A DNA stretch of 64,000 bases from Plantimonas leprariae (GCF_008802405.1 NZ_VZDO01000021.1:20489-84488), one strand, 5' to 3'. Counted from the stretch's first letter, positions 17,728 to 29,335 are shown. The notes: generated by a model from the letters alone, not told the origin. Program-made: numbers and translations.

Positions 17728-18984
17728 CTAGCCGTCGCGCTCCGCTTCGTCCAGCCGCTCGCCGCGCCGGAACGGCGTATGCTCCTGCAACGCGTCCTTA
17801 ACCGCGGCGACGCGGGCGCGCTCGTATTCGAGATGGTCCTCGATCGCCTGCCGCAGGCCGGCATGCGCGATCCAATGCGCCGAATGCGTTGTCACCGGCT
17901 CGTAGCCGCGGGCCAGCTTGTGCTCGCCCTGCGCGCCGGCTTCCACCACGGCGAGCTTGTGCTCGATCGCGTAGTCGATCGCCTGATGGTAGCAGACCTC
18001 GAAATGCAGGAACGGGTGCTCCTCGACGCAGCCCCAATAGCGGCCGTAGATCGTGTCGCCGCCGACGAAGTTCAGCGCTCCCGCGATGTAACGCCCGCCA
18101 CGCTTCGCCATGACGAGCACGATGCGGTCGCTCATCCGCTCGCCGACCAGCGAGAAGAAGCGGCGGTTGAGATAGGGGCGGCCCCATTTGCGCGAGCCGG
18201 TGTCCATGTAGAACTTGAAGAACGCGTCCCAGGCGCTCTCCGTCAGCTCGCTTCCCGTCAGCCGGACGATCTCGATGCCGTTCGCGATCGCCTCGCGCCG
18301 CTCCTTCCGCAAGCCCTTGCGCTTGCGGGATGCCAGGGTTTCGAGGAAGTCGTCGTAGGAACCGTAGCCGCGATTGCGGAAGTGGAACTGCTGGTCCGTG
18401 CGGTGCAGGAAGGCCGCGTCCTCCATCGCCGACAGGTCGTCGGCAGTGAGGAAGGTCGCGTGGGCAGAGGACGCGCCGGTCTGCGCGACGTAGGCCTTGA
18501 TGCCGGCGACGAGTGCCTGCCGCAGGGCAGGGGCGTCCGGCCCCTCGCCGACGAGCAGGCGCGGTCCTGTCGCCGGCGTGAAGGGTACGGAGAGCTGCAG
18601 CTTCGGATAGTAGCGCCCGCCGGCGCGTTCGAAGGCGTCGGCCCAGCCCCAGTCGAAGACGTATTCGCCCTGGCTGTGGCTCTTCAGATAGGCCGGGGCG
18701 GCAGCGAGCAGCCGGCCGTCCTCGCTTTCGAGCAGGAGATGCTGCGGCAGCCAGCCGGCCTTCGAGCCGACCGCGCGGCTTTCCTCCAGCGCTTGCAGGA
18801 AGACGTGACTGACGAAGGGGTTGCCCGGCGGCACGCCGCCATCGATCGACGGTGTGACGCCGGCGAGCGCATTCCAGACGTCCGCCGGGATCGAGCCGAT
18901 ATCGTCGGCGACGCGGATGTGGAAGGTCTCGCCCGCGGCCTCGCAGTCCGCGCTCGCGTCGTTCGACCTCGGCTTCCAGATCAT
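17728..18984 (-). CDS. DUF482/PF04339 GNAT-like protein (FemAB-type)
   Basis: 418 residues, matching the COG3146 family over its length. Visible marks: GNPFVSHVFLQALEES in the N-terminal half, DFLETLASRKRKGLRKERR in the middle, IYGRYWGCVEEHPFLHFEVCYHQAIDYAI and the C-terminal EAGAQGEHKLARGYEP. The second half has the tandem GNAT fold of Fem-type aminoacyl/peptidyl transferases. Function is not proven; proteobacterial members are sometimes called peptidoglycan biosynthesis proteins. The gene is 18 bases after GDPD and co-directional. Confidence 0.8.
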   Translation of the reverse strand: MIWKPRSNDASADCEAAGETFHIRVADDIGSIPADVWNALAGVTPSIDGGVPPGNPFVSHVFLQALEESRAVGSKAGWLPQHLLLESEDGRLLAAAPAYLKSHSQGEYVFDWGWADAFERAGGRYYPKLQLSVPFTPATGPRLLVGEGPDAPALRQALVAGIKAYVAQTGASSAHATFLTADDLSAMEDAAFLHRTDQQFHFRNRGYGSYDDFLETLASRKRKGLRKERREAIANGIEIVRLTGSELTESAWDAFFKFYMDTGSRKWGRPYLNRRFFSLVGERMSDRIVLVMAKRGGRYIAGALNFVGGDTIYGRYWGCVEEHPFLHFEVCYHQAIDYAIEHKLAVVEAGAQGEHKLARGYEPVTTHSAHWIAHAGLRQAIEDHLEYERARVAAVKDALQEHTPFRRGERLDEAERDG

Positions 18985-19002
18985 GCCACGAAAGGTATCG
19001 TC

Positions 19003-19737
19003 CTATTGCTGCGGTGCAAGAGCGGCATGCTGCGGCAGAAAGCCTTCGAAAGTCATCTGGTCGGCGTGAGTTTTCGTGGCCGCGACTTCGATGGGCGTCC
19101 GCACCGTCCAGGTGATTATTGGAGCGCCGCGTTCCTGCCGCACGTAGCGCACGAACGGGTTGGGCAGGTGATGCACATTGTAGGAGACGAAGACGCAGCC
19201 ACGATCGAACACCGCCTGGTGCTGGTCCAGTTCGGCCTGCGCCGTTCCTTCCGCCGTCAGCCCCACCGGCCGGCGGCCGTAGGCGAGGGCCTGATCGATC
19301 AGCCAGGCATCGAACGACATCAGCGCCAGTTCGCCGCGATAGCCGTCGAGGATCGGTGCGAGGTGCGCCAGCATGTCGGCGTCGGCATGCGAGGACGTGC
19401 CCTTCAGTTCCATGACGACCGGCACGGCCCCGTCGACCGCGGCAAGGAAATCGGCGACGGTCGGGATCGGCTCGTCCGTGCCCTTCAGGCGAAGCGCCGA
19501 AAGTTCATCCGCCGACCGCTCGCCGAAGGTGCCCGGTTCGCCGGTGAGGCGCGGCAGGTCGTGGTCGTGGAAGACGAACGGCACCCGGTCGCGGGACAGC
19601 ATCACGTCGCACTCGATCGCGAAGCCGCGGGCGATCGCCGCTCGCGCCGCGCCAAGCGAGTTCTCGGGGATCGCGGCACCGTGCAGGCCGCGATGCGCGA
19701 TCGGCCGCGCCGTCAGCCAGGTGAGGTCGGCTGGCAC
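19003..19737 (-). CDS. Glycerophosphodiester phosphodiesterase family protein
   Basis: 244 residues. TIM-barrel GDPD motifs are all present: HRG (15-17), PENS (24-27), ECD (42-44) and HDHDL (57-61), and the second Glu in VMELKG. The enzyme hydrolyses glycerophosphodiesters to glycerol 3-phosphate and an alcohol. No signal peptide, so cytosolic, as for UgpQ. It starts 2 bases after the RidA gene ends. Confidence 0.9.
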   Translation of the reverse strand: MPADLTWLTARPIAHRGLHGAAIPENSLGAARAAIARGFAIECDVMLSRDRVPFVFHDHDLPRLTGEPGTFGERSADELSALRLKGTDEPIPTVADFLAAVDGAVPVVMELKGTSSHADADMLAHLAPILDGYRGELALMSFDAWLIDQALAYGRRPVGLTAEGTAQAELDQHQAVFDRGCVFVSYNVHHLPNPFVRYVRQERGAPIITWTVRTPIEVAATKTHADQMTFEGFLPQHAALAPQQ

Positions 19738-19739
19738 CG

Positions 19740-20207
19740 TCAGGCGACCTCGAACAACGCTTCGATCTCCACCGCCGCGTCGAGCGGCAGCGCGGGCACG
19801 CCGACCGCGGAGCGGGCATGCCGGCCGGCATCGCCGAGAATCTCGACCAGGAAGTCGGACGCGCCGTTCGCGACCTTGTGCTGATCGGTGAAGTAGGGAT
19901 CGCTCGCGACGAAGACGGTGAGCTTCAGAAGGCGCCTTACCTGGCCGAGGTCGCCGCCGAGCGCGGCTTTGGCCTGGGCAAGAATGTTGATCGCGCAGAA
20001 CCGCGCCGCTCGCTGCCCGTCTTCCAGCGAAACGCGGCTTCCGAGCTTGCCGGAGACGACGAGCTTGCCTGCGTCGAGCGGCAACTGGCCCGACGTCTGC
20101 AGCATGTTGCCGAACAGCGCGTAGGGCACGTAGTTCGCCGCGGGGGCCGCCGCCTCGGGCAGGGTCACGCCCGCCGCCTGCAGGCGTTCGTCGATCGTTC
20201 CGCTCAT
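19740..20207 (-). CDS. RidA family protein (YjgF/UK114)
   Basis: 155 residues. RidA proteins hydrolyse reactive enamine/imine intermediates from pyridoxal enzymes. The catalytic Arg is present in HARSAVGVPALP, followed by DAAVEIEALFEV; the N-terminal YVPYALFGNMLQTSGQLP is the subfamily with a ~150-residue length. It is the first gene of a five-gene operon (RidA, GDPD, DUF482, HIT, GNAT) and divergent from eipB, 78 bases away. Confidence 0.9.
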   Translation of the reverse strand: MSGTIDERLQAAGVTLPEAAAPAANYVPYALFGNMLQTSGQLPLDAGKLVVSGKLGSRVSLEDGQRAARFCAINILAQAKAALGGDLGQVRRLLKLTVFVASDPYFTDQHKVANGASDFLVEILGDAGRHARSAVGVPALPLDAAVEIEALFEVA

Positions 20208-20285
20208 CGTCGGTCCTTATCCTGTCGATTCGGCGAAACTTGCTCTAGCCGATCGCGTCCCATCAACTAAGCTGTTCCGCGACGA

Positions 20286-21122
20286 ATGCGAAGGGACGGC
20301 TTCATGACGATGCGAGCGTTGACCGCGGCGGCGATGGTCGCGATCGTTCCCGCGACGGCCTCCGCCGTGCCGCTGGCGGCGCATCAGGCGGTGTACGACC
20401 TCAAGCTCGCCTCGCAGGACGCCGGCATCGTCGGCGCGGAGGGGCGGATCGCGATGAGCATCAAGCCGAAGGCCTGCGATGCCTGGGACCTCGACTACCG
20501 TTTCGTCGCGCGCTTCCAGCAGGCCGAGGAGATGACGCTCACCGACCAGCAGACGACCTCCACCGAAAGCCGCAACGGCTCGGCCTTCACTTTCACGACG
20601 AAGACCTTCGTCGACGGATCGCCCGAGAAGGAGGTGCGCGGCGAAGCGCATCACGATGCCAGCGGTACGAAAGTCGCGATGCAGTCGCCGGAGAAGAAGA
20701 GCTTCACGCTGCCGCTGTCGCGCTTTCCGATGCAGCACACCGCCGACCTGATCCAGCGCGCCGAGGCCGGCGAGCGCGTGTTCGAGACGAAGCTCTTCGA
20801 CGGCGACGACGATGCCGAGAAGCTTTTGACCTCCACCGCCGTCATCACGCCGATCGAGGCAGAGGCCAAGGACGGCAGGCCGATCGTCCGGACCGCTCTC
20901 GCGCCGGAAATCGGGGCGAAGCTCGCCGACATGAAGTCGTGGCGGATTTCGGAGAGCTATTACAACAGCGACAGCGACGACGACGGCATGCCGGTGTTTC
21001 AGACGAAATACGTGCTCTACGAGAACGGCGTGTCCGACGACCTGACGCTCGACTTCGGCACCTACGCCTTCACCGGCTCGCTGAAGAAGCTCGACATCCT
21101 CGACGCGCCGGCCTGCCAGTAG
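20286..21122 (+). CDS. eipB: Cell envelope integrity EipB family protein (DUF1849)
   Basis: 278 residues with an N-terminal signal peptide (hydrophobic stretch to about residue 27, ATASAVP). EipB is a periplasmic beta-spiral protein that supports envelope integrity in Brucella and other Hyphomicrobiales. The two cysteines that form the family's disulfide are present (Cys64 in KPKACDAW and Cys277, next to last), and the LAAHQAVYDLKL and DLDYRFVARFQQAEEMTL blocks match. Start could be 20286 or 20304 (MTMRAL). Confidence 0.85.
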   Translation: MRRDGFMTMRALTAAAMVAIVPATASAVPLAAHQAVYDLKLASQDAGIVGAEGRIAMSIKPKACDAWDLDYRFVARFQQAEEMTLTDQQTTSTESRNGSAFTFTTKTFVDGSPEKEVRGEAHHDASGTKVAMQSPEKKSFTLPLSRFPMQHTADLIQRAEAGERVFETKLFDGDDDAEKLLTSTAVITPIEAEAKDGRPIVRTALAPEIGAKLADMKSWRISESYYNSDSDDDGMPVFQTKYVLYENGVSDDLTLDFGTYAFTGSLKKLDILDAPACQ

Positions 21123-21176
21123 GGACACGGCGACGCGGGCGGGAACCCGGCGCGCGTTTCGAGCGCTTGGCGCGGC

Positions 21177-21509
21177 ATGGGCAGGATGCGTCGCGCCAGG
21201 CTGCGCTGGGACGAAGCGCAGCGGGAGGTGGAGCAGGCGGCACCGGAGCCTTGCTGGCTGTGCGGCCGGCTGCTCGGCCAGCGGGTGGAGTGGCATCATC
21301 CGTGGCCGAAGAGCCGGGGAGGGCGCGACACGGTGCCGGTTCACCCGATCTGCCATCGCACCATCCATGCCTGCTTCACGAACAAGGAGCTGGAACTTTT
21401 CGAGGAGGAGGGGCGGCCGCTCGGCGAGCAGCCCGAGATGGCGCGGTTCCTCGGGTGGATCGCCACCAAGCCGCCGGACTTCTCCGCGCCGACGAGGCGA
21501 AGGCGGTGA
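21177..21509 (+). CDS. HNH endonuclease family protein
   Basis: 110 residues. Two zinc-type pairs (CWLC at 26-29 and PICHRTIH at 58-64) flank the HNH core EWHHPWPKSRGGRDTVPVHP (His40, His41). This short single-domain type is common in Alphaproteobacteria as a chromosomal gene of unknown target. No restriction or phage genes lie next to it here. Confidence 0.8.
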   Translation: MGRMRRARLRWDEAQREVEQAAPEPCWLCGRLLGQRVEWHHPWPKSRGGRDTVPVHPICHRTIHACFTNKELELFEEEGRPLGEQPEMARFLGWIATKPPDFSAPTRRRR

Positions 21510-21984
21510 AGGCGGGCACGCCTTCGCGTTCCCGCGCCGTGGTGGCCGGGTTTGCGGGTGGTGGATGCCGCCTGGAAGCGGCGGGCGCCGAAGGCAGAGC
21601 CTTCCGACGTATGCTACTCGTCAATGCGGCCTGCCTTCGGCGCCCGCGCGGGCTGTTTCGACGCTTGTCCCGCCGGTGCGTCACCCGGCGGTCCCCCATG
21701 CCTTCGGCCGGATAGCGTCTCCGGCCTCAAGGGCGTGATCCGAACATTGTCCTCGGCTACACAGCCGTTCGGGTTCCTCGGCTTGCTCCCGGCCGCTGTC
21801 GCCAACGGCCGGCACGGGTTGCGCGTCGACCGGGCCGCCCGCCTCTCCGGAAGAGACGCGCTGCCCGGACCCGCCCGCCACCCCACCGAACGATCCCGGT
21901 GATCATTCGCGCTCCCTCGATAAGGGCGGCGGTGAGAGCAAGGTACGGTAGATGCGCAGAGTGGGGATAACTCCGCTGCGATAA
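21510..21984. other. Non-coding stretch, nothing firmly recognised
   Basis: About 475 bases between the HNH gene and the glnII terminator. Open frames on both strands here are Arg/Pro/Ala-rich and look like by-products of high GC. I see no promoter, RNA gene or repeat that I can defend. Confidence 0.4.
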
Positions 21985-22018
21985 CGAAAAACCCGCCGCC
22001 CTTTCGGACGGCGGGTTC
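21985..22018 (-). terminator. Rho-independent terminator of glnII
   Basis: AACCCGCCG / CGGCGGGTT stem with the loop region TCCGAAAGGG; on the minus strand it is followed by TTTTCG, 28 bases after the glnII stop codon. Confidence 0.8.
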
Positions 22019-22045
22019 GAGCGGTCGGCAGTCCGGCGCGGCCGA

Positions 22046-23086
22046 TCAGGCGGCGGCTGAGATTTCGGCCGAGGTCGGGACTTCCGAGATCGTCTTCAGG
22101 ATCTGCGAGGCGATCTGGTAGGGGTCGCCTTGCGAGTTCGGACGGCGATCCTCGAGATAACCCTTGTAGCCGTTGTTGACGAAGGAGTGCGGCACGCGGA
22201 TCGACGCGCCGCGGTCGGCGACGCCGTAGCTGAACTTGTTCCACGGCGCGGTCTCATGCTTGCCGGTGAGGCGCATGTGGTTGTCCGGGCCGTAGACCTC
22301 GATATGGGCCTCGAGGTTCTTGTCGAACTGCGCCATCAGCGCCTCGAAATAGGCCTTGCCGCCGACTTCCCGCATGTAGCTGGTCGAGAAGTTGCAGTGC
22401 ATGCCCGAGCCGTTCCAGTCGGTGTCGCCGAGCGGCTTGCAGTGCCACTCGATGTCGATCTCGTACTTCTCGCAGAGGCGCTGCAGCAGGTAGCGCGCGA
22501 TCCACATCTGGTCGGCGGCCTTCTTCGAGCCCTTGCCGAAGATCTGGAATTCCCACTGGCCCTTCGCGACTTCCGCGTTGATGCCTTCGTGGTTGATGCC
22601 GGCCGCAAGGCACTGGTCGAGATGTTCCTCGACGATCTCGCGGGCGACGGAGCCGACGTTCTTGTAGCCGACGCCGGTGTAGTACGGGCCCTGCGGGGCC
22701 GGATAGCCGCTTTCGGGAAAGCCGAGCGGGCGGCCGTCCTGATAGAAGAAGTACTCCTGCTCGAAGCCGAACCAGGCGCCCTCGTCGTCGAGGATGGTGG
22801 CGCGGGAGTTCGACAGTTGCGGCGTGACGCCGTCCGGCATCATGACCTCGCACATGACGAGGACGCCGTTGGTGCGGGCGGGATCCGGATAGACGGCGAC
22901 CGGCTTCAGCACGCAGTCGGAGCTGCGGCCCTCGGCCTGCATGGTCGAGGAGCCGTCGAAGCCCCAGAGCGGCAGTTGCTCCAGCGTCGGCATCGCGTCG
23001 AAGTCCTTGACCTGCGTCTTGCCGCGCAGGTTCGGGACCGGCGTGTAGCCGTCGAGCCAGATGTATTCGAGTTTATACTTCGTCAT
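22046..23086 (-). CDS. glnII: Glutamine synthetase type II (eukaryote-like GSII)
   Basis: 346 residues, much shorter than GSI, with the GSII N-terminus KLEYIWLDGY, the metal-binding EQEYFF, the NGSGMHCNFST block and the ATP/glutamate-binding RLTGKHETA. It makes glutamine from glutamate and ammonia, works as a decamer and lacks the adenylylation tyrosine of GSI, so it is controlled by expression. ATG at 23086 is where the family begins; the open frame extends upstream without homology. A GstI-like gene is divergent upstream. Confidence 0.93.
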   Translation of the reverse strand: MTKYKLEYIWLDGYTPVPNLRGKTQVKDFDAMPTLEQLPLWGFDGSSTMQAEGRSSDCVLKPVAVYPDPARTNGVLVMCEVMMPDGVTPQLSNSRATILDDEGAWFGFEQEYFFYQDGRPLGFPESGYPAPQGPYYTGVGYKNVGSVAREIVEEHLDQCLAAGINHEGINAEVAKGQWEFQIFGKGSKKAADQMWIARYLLQRLCEKYEIDIEWHCKPLGDTDWNGSGMHCNFSTSYMREVGGKAYFEALMAQFDKNLEAHIEVYGPDNHMRLTGKHETAPWNKFSYGVADRGASIRVPHSFVNNGYKGYLEDRRPNSQGDPYQIASQILKTISEVPTSAEISAAA

Positions 23087-23312
23087 TCGCGGATCCTCGA
23101 TCTTGACCCCAGCAAACCGCGGTCGCCTCACGCTTCGGATCCCGCCCCCAACGTGATGCCGCAACGCACAGCGCCCATGTGCGGCTCACTGATAAACAAT
23201 TATGCAGAAAGATGCGCGCCTATAGTTTCAGCAAAATATGATAATTTTTTGGGCAACATGCTTCCTATTTCGGCATTTCCGCATATCTTGAAAGGAAAGG
23301 GAGTGAACAACC

Positions 23313-23525
23313 ATGCGTTCGAACATGGGGGCGGGAAACAGGAACGCCAACGTCGTTGCGTTCCCGATGGGGGTGCAGGCGGCAGAGCGGTTACGGGCAC
23401 GGCGGTACGCAACGGCAGTCGCCGCGGTTCCGGCGAAACCCGTCATCTACGACGGTGCGTGGTACCACGAGGAAGCGGTCGCCGAAGAGCAGGCATCCAC
23501 TCAAGGCCGGAAAGCGGACCACTGA
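23313..23525 (+). CDS. GstI-like small protein (DUF2735 type), possible translational inhibitor of glnII
   Basis: 70 residues. The ANVVAFPMG near residues 12-20 and the C-terminal IYDGAWYHEEAV match the pattern of the DUF2735 family, whose studied member GstI of Rhizobium leguminosarum is encoded divergently upstream of glnII and blocks its translation. Position and orientation are exactly the same here. The start lies after GGAAAGG. The 226-base region between the two starts is much AT-richer than its surroundings and probably holds both promoters; I could not identify a convincing sigma-54 site in it. Confidence 0.65.
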   Translation: MRSNMGAGNRNANVVAFPMGVQAAERLRARRYATAVAAVPAKPVIYDGAWYHEEAVAEEQASTQGRKADH

Positions 23526-23553
23526 CGTTCGTGTGGTGGCGCGGCCTTCGGCG

Positions 23554-24546
23554 TCACGCGCCGAAGATCGACCAGCCCAGCCGCTTCGTCAGAAGCTCCA
23601 GCGCGATGCGGCCGAGATGCGAGTTTCCCGCCGCATCCAGCCCTGGTGACCAGACTGCGATCGACGCTTGACCGGGGGCGATGGCGAGAATGCCGCCGCC
23701 GACGCCGCTCTTGCCCGGCAGGCCGACGCGATAGGCGAAGTCGCCCGAACCGTCGTAGTGCCCGCAGGTCAGCATCAGCGCATTGATGCGTCGGGCCCGC
23801 TCCGGGTTGACGACGGTTCGCCCGGTGGACGGCTGCCGGCCGCCATAGGCGAGGAAGCGCCCGGCGAGCGCGAGCTGGCGGCAGGTCATCGCGATGGCGC
23901 AGTGGTGGAAATAGACGCCGAGCGTGTACTCGACCGGGTTCTCCATGATGCCGAAGGATTTCATGTAATACGCGAGCGCGCGGTTCCGCTCGCCGGTCCG
24001 CTGCTCGGAAGCGGCGACCGCCTCGTCGATGCGGATGGTCGGGTCGTCGGCGACGAACTGGATGAAGCGGAGGATCTCGCCGAGCGCCTCGCGCGGCTGG
24101 TGACCGGAGAGGATCAGGTCCGTCACGGCGATCGCGCCGGCATTGATGAACGGATTGCGCGGGATGCCGCGCTCGAATTCGAGCTGGACGATCGAGTTGA
24201 ACGGACTGCCGGACGGCTCCCGGCCGACGCGGCGCCAGAGCGTGTCGCCCGCGATGCCGAGCGCGAGCGTCAGCGTGAAGACCTTGGTGATGCTCTGGAC
24301 GGAGAAGGCGGTCTCGCTGTCGCCGGCGGCGATGACGAAGCCCTGGTCGTCGGCGACGGCGATGCCGAACTGGCCGGGATCGACCTTGGACAGTTCCGGA
24401 ATGTAGCCGGCGACCTCGCCGCGATCGGTCCGCGCCCGCATCTCGTCGGCGATTTCGGCGACGACGCTCTGGACGCGGTGGTGATCGAGGGCCATCCGCT
24501 CGAACCTTCGGACGTGGGGCAGGGGCGCCGGCGTTGCCGCCGACAC
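23554..24546 (-). CDS. glsA: Glutaminase A
   Basis: 330 residues. Serine-dependent beta-lactamase-like glutaminase that turns glutamine into glutamate and ammonia. Visible: the SxxK motif in [23 protein letters not shown], the [19 protein letters not shown] block, and [12 protein letters not shown] near the end. No signal peptide. It begins 16 bases after the stop of glnA on the same strand, so a transcript carrying synthetase and glutaminase together is likely. An internal ATG (MALDHH) could also be used. Confidence 0.93.
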   Translation of the reverse strand: MSAATPAPLPHVRRFERMALDHHRVQSVVAEIADEMRARTDRGEVAGYIPELSKVDPGQFGIAVADDQGFVIAAGDSETAFSVQSITKVFTLTLALGIAGDTLWRRVGREPSGSPFNSIVQLEFERGIPRNPFINAGAIAVTDLILSGHQPREALGEILRFIQFVADDPTIRIDEAVAASEQRTGERNRALAYYMKSFGIMENPVEYTLGVYFHHCAIAMTCRQLALAGRFLAYGGRQPSTGRTVVNPERARRINALMLTCGHYDGSGDFAYRVGLPGKSGVGGGILAIAPGQASIAVWSPGLDAAGNSHLGRIALELLTKRLGWSIFGA

Positions 24547-24562
24547 CCGCCGCCGGACCCGG

Positions 24563-25972
<1,410 letters not shown>

Positions 25973-26019
25973 CTCGTTCCTCTCCTGATGTTCTCGTAAC
26001 GTAAGGCTTCGAACCGTCG

Positions 26020-26472
<453 letters not shown>

Positions 26473-26590
26473 TCATCGCATATGCGGAAGGGATTCGTCT
26501 TGGCAATCCGTCGCGTCGAGCCGACGACGCGAAGCGCGCTGTCGCCGACGCAAATCGATGTGACCGCAAAACCAGCAACGTGATGAAAGA

Positions 26591-28093
26591 ATGAGCGATC
26601 TCGAAAACCTTGCCGCGCTCCTGACGCCCGCCGAGATGCAAGCGGCAGACCGGCTCACCATCGACGCGGGCCTGCCGGGCATCGTGCTGATGGAGCAGGC
26701 GGGGATCGCCGTCGCGGATGCGGTGCGCGAGCGCTTTCCCGGCGTGCGTTCGGTCGCGCTGCTGGCTGGCCCCGGCAACAACGGCGGCGACGCGTTCGTC
26801 GTAGGTCGCATCCTCGGGCAGAGCGGAATCGCCGTGCGGCTGCACCTTCTCGGCGAGCAAGAGGCGCTCAGGGGCGACGCAGCGCTGGCAACGAAGGCGT
26901 TCGGTCGCCCGGTGGAGCCGCTCGAAGCCTTTGATCCGTCGTCCGTCGATCTGGTGATCGACGGCCTGTTCGGCGCCGGTCTTGCGAGGGAGATCGACGG
27001 CGTGGCGCGTGGCGCAATCGAGAAGGCGAATGCCAGCGGCAGGCCGATTGTCGCGATCGATCTGCCGAGCGGTGTTTCCGGGACCTCGGGCGCAGTATTG
27101 GGCGTCGCGGCGAAGGCGGCGCTGACCGTCACGTTCTTCCGTCGCAAGCCGGGTCACCTCCTGGAGCCGGGCCGCTCGCTCTGCGGCGAGACGATCGTCG
27201 CGGATATCGGGATTTCGCCATCGGTGCTCGATACGATCCGGCCGACGGCGTTCGCGAACGAGCCGTCCTTGTGGCGGGAGGCCTTCGCCGCGCCGGCGCA
27301 TGCGGGTCACAAATACGATCGCGGCCACGCGGTGGTCTTTTCCGGCGGGGCGACCAGGACCGGGGCGGGCCGCATGTCGGCGACGGCGGCGCTGCGCATC
27401 GGTGCGGGCCTCGTCACCGTCTTCTCGCCGGCTTCGGCGCTGCTGGTGAACGCCGCGCATCTCACGGCCGTGATGCTGCAGCGCTGCGAGGATCAGGCGG
27501 AACTCGAGGAGCACCTGCAGGACACGCGCCTCAACGCCTTCGTGATCGGCCCGGGTTTCGGCATCGGCGAAAAGGCTCGCGTCTTCGTCCTCTCGCTGCT
27601 CGCGGCGGGACGCCACGTCGTGATCGACGCCGACGCCATCTCGTCGTTCAAGGACGACGTCGGGAGCCTGTTCGCCGCCGTCCGTTCGAGCGGCGGCTCG
27701 GCGGTGCTCACACCGCATGCCGGCGAGTTCGCGCGACTGTTCCGGGATATCGCGGACGGCGACGGCTCGAAGCTGGACAAGGCCCGCGCCGCGGCCGAGC
27801 GATCCGGCGCGGTCGTCGTCGACAAGGGGTCCGACACGGTGGTCGCCGCGCCGGACGGCCGGGCCGCGATCAACGCCACCGGCACGCCCTATCTCGCGAC
27901 GGCCGGCAGCGGCGACGTGCTGGCGGGCATGATCGCCGGCCTCCTGTCGCAGAAGCTGCCGGCCTTCGATGCGGCCTGCGCGGCGGTCTGGCTGCACGGG
28001 CGCGCGGCCGAGGGTTTCGGCCCCGGTTTGATCGCTGAGGACTTGCCAAGCCTCATCCCAGGAGTCATGGCGGGGCTGTTCGAGACGCCGTAG
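26591..28093 (+). CDS. nnr: Bifunctional NAD(P)H-hydrate epimerase / ADP-dependent NAD(P)H-hydrate dehydratase
   Basis: 500 residues. N-terminal YjeF epimerase (LTPAEMQAADRLTI, then LLAGPGNNGGDAFVVGR) and C-terminal ribokinase-like dehydratase (HKYDRGHAVVFSGG, VLTPHAGEFARLF, ATAGSGDVLAGMIAGLL). Together they repair damaged NADHX/NADPHX. Divergent from glnB across a 232-base gap; nnr next to glnB is common in Hyphomicrobiales. Confidence 0.93.
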   Translation: MSDLENLAALLTPAEMQAADRLTIDAGLPGIVLMEQAGIAVADAVRERFPGVRSVALLAGPGNNGGDAFVVGRILGQSGIAVRLHLLGEQEALRGDAALATKAFGRPVEPLEAFDPSSVDLVIDGLFGAGLAREIDGVARGAIEKANASGRPIVAIDLPSGVSGTSGAVLGVAAKAALTVTFFRRKPGHLLEPGRSLCGETIVADIGISPSVLDTIRPTAFANEPSLWREAFAAPAHAGHKYDRGHAVVFSGGATRTGAGRMSATAALRIGAGLVTVFSPASALLVNAAHLTAVMLQRCEDQAELEEHLQDTRLNAFVIGPGFGIGEKARVFVLSLLAAGRHVVIDADAISSFKDDVGSLFAAVRSSGGSAVLTPHAGEFARLFRDIADGDGSKLDKARAAAERSGAVVVDKGSDTVVAAPDGRAAINATGTPYLATAGSGDVLAGMIAGLLSQKLPAFDAACAAVWLHGRAAEGFGPGLIAEDLPSLIPGVMAGLFETP

Positions 28094-28132
28094 ATTTCGT
28101 GGCGCGGCGCCCGCTCTCCGCAAGGCTTTCCC

Positions 28133-29335
28133 ATGAGCATGAATGTCGCCGCCGGCCAGGACACGCGCCGCGCCGAGGCCGCCGCCTTCTCGGTCGTCTT
28201 CGCGCTCAGCCTGTGCCACCTGCTGAACGACCTGATGCAGTCGATGCTGACGGCGCTCTATCCGCTGTTCGCCGAGAACTTCCACCTGGATTTCGGCCAG
28301 GTCGGCATGCTGACCTTCGTGTTCCAGGCGACGGCATCCCTGCTGCAGCCGGCGATCGGCGCCTATGGCGACAAGCGGGCGCTGACCGTGCTCTTGCCGC
28401 TCGGCATGGCGTTCACCTTCGCCGGCCTCGTGCTCTTGGCCTTTTCCGGCTTCTACGCGCTGCTCCTCGTTTCGGCCGGCATGATCGGCATCGGTTCGGC
28501 GATCTTCCACCCAGAATCGTCGCGCGTTGCCCGGCTCGCGTCCGGTGGCCGGCATGGCACGGCGCAGGCGGTCTTCCAGGTCGGCGGCAATTTCGGCAGT
28601 GCCATCGGTCCGCTGCTCGCGGCCTTCGTCGTGGTGCCGTTCGGCCAGCGGAGCATCACCTTCGTCTCGGTCTTCGCGCTGACCGCGATGGCGATCCTGT
28701 GGAGGGTCGCCGCCTGGTACGGGGCGCAAAGCGCACGGATCGCGAAGAAGGCCGCGCTGCCGAACGAGGCGGGCTACTCGAACCGCAAGATCGCGATGAC
28801 GATCGGCGTGCTCGCGCTGCTCGTGTTCAGCAAGTACACCTATATGGCCAGCATCTCGAGCTACTACACCTTCTACGTCATCAAGCGCTTCGACGTGTCG
28901 GTGCAGGTCTCGCAGATCCTGCTGTTCGTGTTCCTCGGCGCGGTCGCGGTCGGCACCTTCGCGGGCGGCCCCATCGGCGACCGGGTCGGGCGGAAGACGG
29001 TGATCTGGTTCTCGATCCTCGGCGTGCTGCCGTTCACGCTGGCGCTGCCCTACGCCAACCTACCCTGGACGATCGTGCTGACGATCCTGATCGGCCTCAT
29101 CCTGTCCTCGGCCTTCTCCGCGATCGTCGTTTTCGCGCAGGAACTGGTACCCGGCCGCGTCGGCATGATCGCCGGCCTGTTCTTCGGCTTCGCCTTCGGC
29201 ATCGGCGGCATCGCGGCGGCCGGCCTCGGCGAACTCGCTGACATCAAGGGCATCGAGTTCGTCTACTGGCTCTGCTCGTTCCTGCCGATCCTCGGCCTTC
29301 TGACGGTGTTCCTGCCGAACGTGCGCGAGCGGTGA
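28133..29335 (+). CDS. fsr: MFS efflux transporter, fosmidomycin-resistance (Fsr) type
   Basis: 400 residues, 12 predicted membrane helices. The N-terminal SLCHLLNDLMQSMLTALYPL and GIGSAIFHPESSRVAR, plus GGNFGSAIGPL, are marks of the Fsr group of drug:H+ antiporters. It probably exports fosmidomycin-like phosphonates or other small toxic compounds. It follows nnr by 39 bases and could be co-transcribed. Confidence 0.85.
   Translation: MSMNVAAGQDTRRAEAAAFSVVFALSLCHLLNDLMQSMLTALYPLFAENFHLDFGQVGMLTFVFQATASLLQPAIGAYGDKRALTVLLPLGMAFTFAGLVLLAFSGFYALLLVSAGMIGIGSAIFHPESSRVARLASGGRHGTAQAVFQVGGNFGSAIGPLLAAFVVVPFGQRSITFVSVFALTAMAILWRVAAWYGAQSARIAKKAALPNEAGYSNRKIAMTIGVLALLVFSKYTYMASISSYYTFYVIKRFDVSVQVSQILLFVFLGAVAVGTFAGGPIGDRVGRKTVIWFSILGVLPFTLALPYANLPWTIVLTILIGLILSSAFSAIVVFAQELVPGRVGMIAGLFFGFAFGIGGIAAAGLGELADIKGIEFVYWLCSFLPILGLLTVFLPNVRER

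Noticed and set aside
21552..21902. Open frames in the gap before the glnII terminator
   Set aside because: Composition is Arg/Pro/Gly with no plausible ribosome site on either strand.
23087..23312. Possible sigma-54 (-24/-12) promoter for glnII
   Set aside because: A GGGCG...TTGC pairing exists but the spacing is off by one base from the GG-N10-GC rule, so I do not list it.
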